From: Actinomycetes bacterium
Lineage (GTDB): Bacteria; Actinomycetota; Actinomycetes; Streptosporangiales; Streptosporangiaceae
Length of the DNA: 36,747 nt
Assembly: GCA_021792855.1 (NCBI GenBank)
Contig: JAJYTW010000020.1
Location: forward strand, 1 to 36,747
Direction: 5' to 3'
The notes beneath the pieces are model-generated. The model saw only the letters and a program-made list of their open reading frames with translations, was not told the DNA's origin and searched no databases. Both the position numbers and the translations under genes were made by a program. Positions within the stretch are counted from its first letter, which is position 1, and each line of letters opens with the position of its first letter. Of the stretch, positions 31,853-36,747 are shown one piece after another.

Positions 31853-32365
31853 GTGCCCGAGGATGACTTCCCCGCGTTCTACGCGGCCAGCTACGCCCGG
31901 ATCGTGGGACTGGTGCTGGTGCTGCTCGCGGACCGCGGCGAGGCCGAGGACATCGCGCAGGAGGCGTTCGCCCGCGCGCTGCGGCGCTGGCCGCGGATCC
32001 GGACCTACGACGCACCGGAGGCCTGGGTCCGGCGGGTGGCGCTGCGGCTCGCGGTCGACGCCCGGCGGCGGGTCGCCCGTGCGATCCGCGCGAGCCAGGC
32101 GGTCCGGGCTGCCGCGCCAGAGCACCTGGCGCACCACGATCCGGACCTCGCCGCGCGGGACGCGCTGCGGACGGCGCTGCTCGCCCTGCCGTACCGGCAG
32201 CGCGAGGCGATCGTGCTGCACTATCTCGCCGACCTGCCGGTCACCCAGATCGCCGCGGACCTGCGGCTGCCGCCAAGCACGGTCAAGACCAGGCTGGCCG
32301 CCGGCCGGCGGCGGCTGGAACGCGAACTCACCGACGACACCCAGGAGGTGCTCGATGAACGATGA
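31853..32365 (+). CDS. SigE-family / ECF-like RNA polymerase sigma factor
   Basis: A 170-residue sigma-70 family protein with only regions 2 and 4. Region 2 is FYAASYARIVGLVLVLLADRGEAEDIAQEAFARALRRW. Region 4 is ALLALPYRQREAIVLHYLADLPVTQIAADLRLPPSTVKTRLAAGRRRL, with the helix-turn-helix that reads the -35 box. Size and domain order are those of the actinobacterial SigE family of ECF-like factors. GTG 31853 is set by the exceptionally strong ribosome site. The next gene, a membrane protein with a short cytoplasmic N-terminus, overlaps it by 11 bases and is its likely anti-sigma factor. The divergent sugar operon is a possible target. Confidence 0.9.
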   Translation: MPEDDFPAFYAASYARIVGLVLVLLADRGEAEDIAQEAFARALRRWPRIRTYDAPEAWVRRVALRLAVDARRRVARAIRASQAVRAAAPEHLAHHDPDLAARDALRTALLALPYRQREAIVLHYLADLPVTQIAADLRLPPSTVKTRLAAGRRRLERELTDDTQEVLDER

Positions 32366-33575
32366 CGAACTCCGGGCCGGCCTGCGGTCGCTGGCTGAGC
32401 CAGCCGGGCGGTCGCAGGTACCCGAGGTGGGGGTCATCCAGCGGCGCGCCCGCCGCCAGGCCCGCCGTAGCGCCGCCGCCAGCGTGGCCGTGGTCGCCGT
32501 ACTAGCGATCGTCGCCGCCGTCGCCGTACCCCGCCTGCTGCGTTCCCCCGGGCAGGTCACGCCGGTCACCAGGGGTCCGGGGCACACCGGGTGGATCCTG
32601 CCTGGGCCGCTACCCGGCCCGGACGCGGGCCCAGCCAGCGCGCTCTACCTGGTTGCGCTCGTTCCAGCGAAGCCAGGGACCCCGGTCACCATAAGTCGGA
32701 CCGACCTGAGGAACAAGCTGGCCCCCGCACTGCAGCAAGGTCCGACCGTCGCCCCGCCCGTGCGCGGGATGACATTCACCGGCATCACCGCGGCGGCCGA
32801 CGACCGGACCTTCCTGCTGACCGGCACGACATCCGCGGCCGGCCGGACCGCCGCGAGCTACTTCGAGCTCAGGCTCCGTCCGGACGGCACGCCATACCCG
32901 CTCACCAGGCTGGCCATCTCGCCGACGCTGCCGCCGAGCGGCGGCACCGGGGGCATCGCCCTGACGCCTGACGGCTCCAGGCTGGCCATCGCCGCGCGGG
33001 CGGGCGCGAAGGCGACCGTAGAAGTCGTGAACCTCGCCACTGGAAGCGTGCGTAGCTGGTCTGCACCCGGCGACGCCAGATCGCTGTCCTGGATCACCGA
33101 CGGGAGGCTCGCCGTCCTCTGGCAGCCGGCTGGGCACACGAGGCTGGCCATCAGGGTGCTTGACACCAGCAGGACCGGCCCGGATCTACTCGGCGCATCG
33201 CGGCTGCTGGTGGCCGCGTCAGCACGTAACGGCCGGTTCCATCGCCTGGCCGCGGGCCAGCTCACCGCCACTGCCGGAAGGGTCTTCGCGCTCATGTCCA
33301 GGCCGGCTGCTCCGGCCAGCGGGCCGGGGCAGCAGACCGGCATCGCCGCGTTCTCGGCCGCCACCGGCGCACCGCTCGGGATCGTCAACCAGTACCCGCA
33401 GCAGGCCGGAGTGGGGTTCTACTGCGGCGTGCTGTGGGCCGACCGGTCCGGGCTGCGGCTGATCTCCTCATGCGGCGGATCGGCGGGCCGCACCGTCGGC
33501 AGCAGGTTCACCGAACTGGGCCCGCGTGGCCACAGTCTGTGGGGCATCTACGGCGGCATCTCGATCGCCTGGTGA
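32355..33575 (+). CDS. Membrane-anchored anti-sigma-like protein with beta-propeller-type outer domain
   Basis: A 406-residue protein starting inside the sigma factor gene (11-base overlap), with AGGAGG six bases before ATG 32355. The first 37 residues are cytoplasmic (MNDDELRAGLRSLAEPAGRSQVPEV, then a basic RRARRQARR), followed by a membrane segment about 40-62 (ASVAVVAVLAIVAAVAVPRLL). The large outer domain has repeated strand patterns such as GGIALTPDGSRLAIAARAGAKATVEVVNLATGSVRSW and ARSLSWITDGRLAVLWQP, as in WD40-like propellers. No zinc HxxxCxxC anti-sigma motif is present. The role as sigma regulator rests on position, topology and overlap, not on a domain match. Confidence 0.72.
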   Translation: MNDDELRAGLRSLAEPAGRSQVPEVGVIQRRARRQARRSAAASVAVVAVLAIVAAVAVPRLLRSPGQVTPVTRGPGHTGWILPGPLPGPDAGPASALYLVALVPAKPGTPVTISRTDLRNKLAPALQQGPTVAPPVRGMTFTGITAAADDRTFLLTGTTSAAGRTAASYFELRLRPDGTPYPLTRLAISPTLPPSGGTGGIALTPDGSRLAIAARAGAKATVEVVNLATGSVRSWSAPGDARSLSWITDGRLAVLWQPAGHTRLAIRVLDTSRTGPDLLGASRLLVAASARNGRFHRLAAGQLTATAGRVFALMSRPAAPASGPGQQTGIAAFSAATGAPLGIVNQYPQQAGVGFYCGVLWADRSGLRLISSCGGSAGRTVGSRFTELGPRGHSLWGIYGGISIAW

Positions 33576-33596
33576 TCTGGCCGCCAGCCCGCCTGG

Positions 33597-34955
33597 CTAC
33601 ATGCCGGCGATCAGCTTGTCGACGCGCTCGTCCACGGAGCGGAATGGGTCCTTGCACAGCACGGTGCGCTGCGCCTGGTCGTTCAGCTTCAGGTGCACCC
33701 AGTCCACGGTGAAGTCACGGCGCCGCTCCTGGGCCCGGCGGATGAAGTCGCCGCGCAGCCGGGCCCGGGTGGTCTGCGGCGGGATCGACTTGGCCGCGAA
33801 GATCTCCAGGTCCCGGCAGACCCGCTCGACGGCGCCGCGGTTCTGGAGCAGGTAGTACAGCCCCCGGTCCCGGCGCACGTCGTGGTAGGCGAGGTCAAGC
33901 TGGGCCACCCGGGGCGAGGACAGCGGCAGGTCGTGCTTGGCCCGGTACCGCTCGATCAGCTGGTACTTGGTCACCCAGTCGATCTCCCTGGCCACCAGGT
34001 CCAGGTCCCCGGTCTCCACCGCCCGGAGGGTCCGCTCCCACAGGTCGAGTACTCGCTCGGTGATCGGGTCCGAACCGCGGACGTCCACGAACGCCCGGGC
34101 CTTGGCCAGGTACTCGCGCTGGATCTCCAGCGCGCTCATCTCGCGGCCGCTGGCCAGCCGGATCTTGCGGCGGCCGGTCATGTCGTGGCTGACGTCCCTG
34201 ATCCCCCGGATCGGGTTCTCCAGGGTCAGGTCCCGCATCACCGTGCCGGCCTCGACCATCCGGAGCACCAGGTCGGTCGCGCCGACCTTGAGCAGCATCG
34301 TGGTCTCGCTCATATTCGAGTCGCCCACGATCACGTGCAGCCGGCGGAACCGCTCGGCGTCGGCGTGCGGCTCGTCCCGGGTGTTGATGATCGGCCGGGA
34401 CCTGGTGGTCGCCGACGAGACGCCCTCCCAGATGTGCTCGGCCCGCTGGCTGACGCAGTACACCGCGCCGCGCGGGGTCTGCAGCACCTTGCCTGCCCCG
34501 CAGATGATCTGCCTGGTCACCAGGAACGGGATCAGCACGTCGGCCAGTCGGCCGAATTCCCCGTGCCTGGCGACCAGGTAATTCTCGTGGCACCCGTAGG
34601 AGTTGCCCGCCGAGTCGGTGTTGTTCTTGAACAGGTAGATGTCCCCGGCGATGCCCTCCTCGCGGAGCCGCTTATCGGCGTCGACGAGCAGGCCCTCCAG
34701 GATCCGCTCGCCCGCCTTGTCGTGGGTGACCAGGTCGGTCAGCTTGTCGCACTCCGGCGTGGCGTACTCCGGGTGGCTGCCGACGTCCAGGTACAGCCGG
34801 GCGCCGTTGCGCAGGAACACGTTGCTGCTGCGCCCCCAGGACACGACCCGGCGGAACAGGTACCTGGCCACCTCGTCCGGTGACAGCCGGCGTTGCCCGC
34901 GGAAGGTGCAGGTGACGCCGTACTCGTTCTCAAGCCCGAATATTCTCCTGTCCAC
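33597..34955 (-). CDS. pafA: Pup-protein ligase PafA
   Basis: PafA attaches the small protein Pup to lysines of target proteins, marking them for the actinobacterial proteasome. The 452-residue sequence has the glutamine-synthetase-like ATP site [10 protein letters not shown] (7-16), the conserved [17 protein letters not shown] with the catalytic-type aspartate D57, [18 protein letters not shown], and the C-terminal [32 protein letters not shown]. The length is normal for PafA. It starts at GTG 34955, 13 bases after the aldehyde dehydrogenase gene, and converges on the anti-sigma gene. No pup, prcB or prcA gene is adjacent in this window, and the rest of the paf cluster is 10 kb away. Confidence 0.96.
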   Translation of the reverse strand: MDRRIFGLENEYGVTCTFRGQRRLSPDEVARYLFRRVVSWGRSSNVFLRNGARLYLDVGSHPEYATPECDKLTDLVTHDKAGERILEGLLVDADKRLREEGIAGDIYLFKNNTDSAGNSYGCHENYLVARHGEFGRLADVLIPFLVTRQIICGAGKVLQTPRGAVYCVSQRAEHIWEGVSSATTRSRPIINTRDEPHADAERFRRLHVIVGDSNMSETTMLLKVGATDLVLRMVEAGTVMRDLTLENPIRGIRDVSHDMTGRRKIRLASGREMSALEIQREYLAKARAFVDVRGSDPITERVLDLWERTLRAVETGDLDLVAREIDWVTKYQLIERYRAKHDLPLSSPRVAQLDLAYHDVRRDRGLYYLLQNRGAVERVCRDLEIFAAKSIPPQTTRARLRGDFIRRAQERRRDFTVDWVHLKLNDQAQRTVLCKDPFRSVDERVDKLIAGM

Positions 34956-34968
34956 GGGGGCGCTCAGC

Positions 34969-36429
34969 TCACCAGTCCACGGCGATGTACTTGGTCTCGG
35001 TGAACTCCAGCAGTCCCTCGTGGCCGCCTTCGCGGCCGAGCCCGGATTGCTTCACGCCGCCGAACGGCGCGGCCGGATCGGAGACGACACCGCGGTTGAT
35101 CCCGACCATGCCGGACTCCAGCGCCTCGCTGACCTGGATTCCGAGCCGCAGGTCCTTCGTGTAGACGTAGGAGACCAGGCCGTACTCGGTGGCGTTGGCC
35201 ATCGCGATCGCCTCGTCGGTGTCGGTGAACCGCACCACCGGCGCGACCGGCCCAAAGATCTCCTCGCCAAGGATCCCGGCCGTGGCCGGCACGTTGTCCA
35301 GCACGGTCGGCGCGTAGAAGTAGCCGGGCCGGTCCGGGGCGTGGCCACCGAGGACCAGCCGGCCGCCGTCCCTGGTCGCGGACTCGACTAGCTCGGCCAC
35401 CTTGCTCCGGGTGTCGGAGTTGACCAGCGGGCCGAGGTCGACGCCCTCGTCCAGGCCGTGCCCGACGTTCAGGGCGGCCAGCCGGGCCGCGAACTTCTGG
35501 GTGAACTCGTCGGCCACCGCATCGTGCACGTAGAACCGGTTCGCCGCGGTGCACGCCTCGCCGCCGTTGCGCATCTTCGCGATCATCGCGCCCTCGACCG
35601 CCGCGTCCACGTCAGCGTCGGCGAAGACCAGGAACGGCGCGTTGCCGCCGAGTTCCATCGAGCAGTTGATGATCGACTCCGAGGCGGTGCGCAGCAGCAC
35701 CCGGCCGACCTCGGTGGAGCCGGTGAAGGACAGCTTGCGGACCCGGCTGTCGGCGAGCATCGCGGAGACCACCGGACCGGCGGTCGCGGTCGGCACCACG
35801 TTCACGACGCCGTCCGGCACGCCGGCGTCGGACAGGATCGCCGCCACCGCGAGCGCGGACAGCGGGGTCTCCTTGGCCGGCTTCAGCACGACCGTGCAGC
35901 CCGCTGCCAGGGCGGGGCCGATCTTCCTGGTCGCCATCGCCGCGGGGAAGTTCCACGGGGTCACCAGCACGGCCACGCCGACCGGCTGGTGCTGCACCAG
36001 GATCCGGTTGGCGCCGGACGGGGCGGTCTTGACGATTCCGTCGATCCGCACCGCCTCCTCGGCGAACCAGCGGAAGAACTCGGCCGCGTAGACGATCTCG
36101 GCCTTCGCGTCCTTCAGCGCCTTGCCGTTCTCCAGCACCATCAGCCTGGCCAGCGCGTCCGCATCGGCGATCATCAGCTCGTACGCGCGGCGCAGCGCCT
36201 CGCCGCGGACCCGCGGCGGGGTCGCGGCCCAGCCGGGCAGCGCGGCGTAGGCGGCGCCGACCGCCTCGACGGCCTCTTCCGGCGTCGCGTTCGCGACCTC
36301 CGCGATCGAGTCCTCCGTGCCCGGGTCGATGACCGGGATGGTGCCCGCCTTCCCGGCCGACCACTGGCCGCCGATCAGCAGTCCAGTCGGCGTCGTCATC
36401 CCGGTAATGCTCGCCAGATCGGCCGCCAC
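34969..36429 (-). CDS. NAD(P)-dependent succinate-semialdehyde dehydrogenase-like aldehyde dehydrogenase
   Basis: A 486-residue enzyme oxidising an aldehyde to the acid. Active-site residues are visible: N160 in [14 protein letters not shown]259 in [10 protein letters not shown] and C293 in [14 protein letters not shown]; cofactor motifs are FTGSTEVGR and [21 protein letters not shown] and the ending [15 protein letters not shown] are typical of the GabD class, so succinate semialdehyde is the best guess. GTG 36429 is chosen because GGAGG lies 4 bases upstream; ATG 36399 aligns well with family N-termini but lacks a ribosome site. It is followed 13 bases later by pafA, probably on the same transcript. 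Confidence 0.88.
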   Translation of the reverse strand: MAADLASITGMTTPTGLLIGGQWSAGKAGTIPVIDPGTEDSIAEVANATPEEAVEAVGAAYAALPGWAATPPRVRGEALRRAYELMIADADALARLMVLENGKALKDAKAEIVYAAEFFRWFAEEAVRIDGIVKTAPSGANRILVQHQPVGVAVLVTPWNFPAAMATRKIGPALAAGCTVVLKPAKETPLSALAVAAILSDAGVPDGVVNVVPTATAGPVVSAMLADSRVRKLSFTGSTEVGRVLLRTASESIINCSMELGGNAPFLVFADADVDAAVEGAMIAKMRNGGEACTAANRFYVHDAVADEFTQKFAARLAALNVGHGLDEGVDLGPLVNSDTRSKVAELVESATRDGGRLVLGGHAPDRPGYFYAPTVLDNVPATAGILGEEIFGPVAPVVRFTDTDEAIAMANATEYGLVSYVYTKDLRLGIQVSEALESGMVGINRGVVSDPAAPFGGVKQSGLGREGGHEGLLEFTETKYIAVDW

Positions 36430-36561
36430 TTCTCCTCCAAGATCTCGTGCGCGCGAGCGCCGCGCGGCGCGCGCATGCCCGACATTACCAACGGCTGGTG
36501 TCATACCCCGCCGGGGTCGCGCTCAACGGCGCGAACGCGCCCGGCCCGCACCGCCGAGCGG
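36430..36561. other. Gap upstream of the aldehyde dehydrogenase gene
   Basis: These 132 bases hold no gene. An alternating GC run near 36448-36475 can form an imperfect hairpin in the leader, and TAATGT (minus strand, 36487-36482) is a -10-like hexamer without a clear -35 box. Confidence 0.35.
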
Positions 36562-36747
36562 TCAGCCGGAGGCCTGGCCGGGCCGATCTTCCGGCCGCCC
36601 TGGCCGGCGGTCCATCGGACGCCGCGGCGGGGCCGAGGCCAGCCGCCCGGGGCGGCGCGGACCGGACCACAGCGCGGGCGCCACGTCCAGGTGCAGCGCT
36701 AGCCGGTAGGCGGCTGTCTCGTAGTTCACCCGCCAGCCGTGGAAGTG
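36562..36747 (-). CDS. C-terminal end of an unrecognised protein
   Basis: The frame is open from the window's right edge to a TGA at 36562-36564, giving 61 residues. The first part, HFHGWRVNYETAAYRLALHL, looks like conserved folded protein, whereas the remaining 40 residues are a Pro/Arg-rich tail. I do not recognise the family. The gene would lie upstream of the aldehyde dehydrogenase on the same strand. Confidence 0.5.
   Translation of the reverse strand, partial: HFHGWRVNYETAAYRLALHLDVAPALWSGPRRPGRLASAPPRRPMDRRPGRPEDRPGQASG

Noticed and set aside
33693-34883. Plus-strand open frame opposite pafA
   Set aside because: PafA is unmistakable on the minus strand; the other frame has no known motif.

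Overview
The window is very GC-rich, gene-dense chromosomal DNA from an actinomycete. Evidence: the split proteasome-accessory genes (pafA, pafB, pafC), an actinobacterial HelY helicase, tatA/tatC beside pafBC, heavy use of GTG starts, and several genes whose start codon lies 6-8 bases after a TAnnnT-like -10 box (probable leaderless mRNAs). A filamentous, Streptosporangiales-like organism would fit, but the sequence alone does not fix the genus. I saw no tRNA, rRNA, CRISPR array, insertion sequence or phage gene.

Left part (1-10.6 kb): a divergent pair for lysine degradation (kdd, cut by the window edge, and kamA), an MFS exporter divergent from a catechol-type O-methyltransferase, a nitrilase-family amidohydrolase, a small VOC/glyoxalase protein, a GntR/UTRA regulator, a large ATPase-LuxR regulator, and a short ANL (acyl-CoA ligase-like) protein that ends before the second half of the fold and has lost its phosphate-binding motif.

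Middle part (10.7-25.8 kb): a minus-strand set M24 peptidase - acyl-CoA dehydrogenase - Lrp regulator, a SpoIIE/RsbU-type phosphatase behind a dense cluster of inverted repeats, a stand-alone 5'-3' exonuclease, a single-pass extracytoplasmic protein, a GNAT acetyltransferase, and then the conserved actinobacterial block helY - tatC - tatA - pafC - pafB, with a DUF3866 protein and a tandem-FKBP lipoprotein.

Right part (25.8-36.7 kb): between the FKBP gene and pafA, which lie close together in many actinomycetes, sit about 7.7 kb of accessory genes. Four minus-strand genes joined by 4-base start/stop overlaps encode a nucleotide-sugar dehydrogenase, a dolichol-phosphate-sugar-synthase-like GT2 enzyme, a nucleotide-sugar epimerase and a large GT-C-like membrane protein with an unusual 300-residue arginine-rich, repeat-containing N-terminal region. 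Together they look like a complete route from sugar nucleotide to polyprenyl-linked sugar to transfer outside the membrane. A divergent sigma factor/membrane anti-sigma pair lies beside them, and an ECF-type promoter candidate precedes the first sugar gene. Past this block come pafA, an aldehyde dehydrogenase and the end of an unrecognised gene. The sugar operon with its linked sigma/anti-sigma pair is the best candidate for an undescribed system; its chemistry and target are inference.
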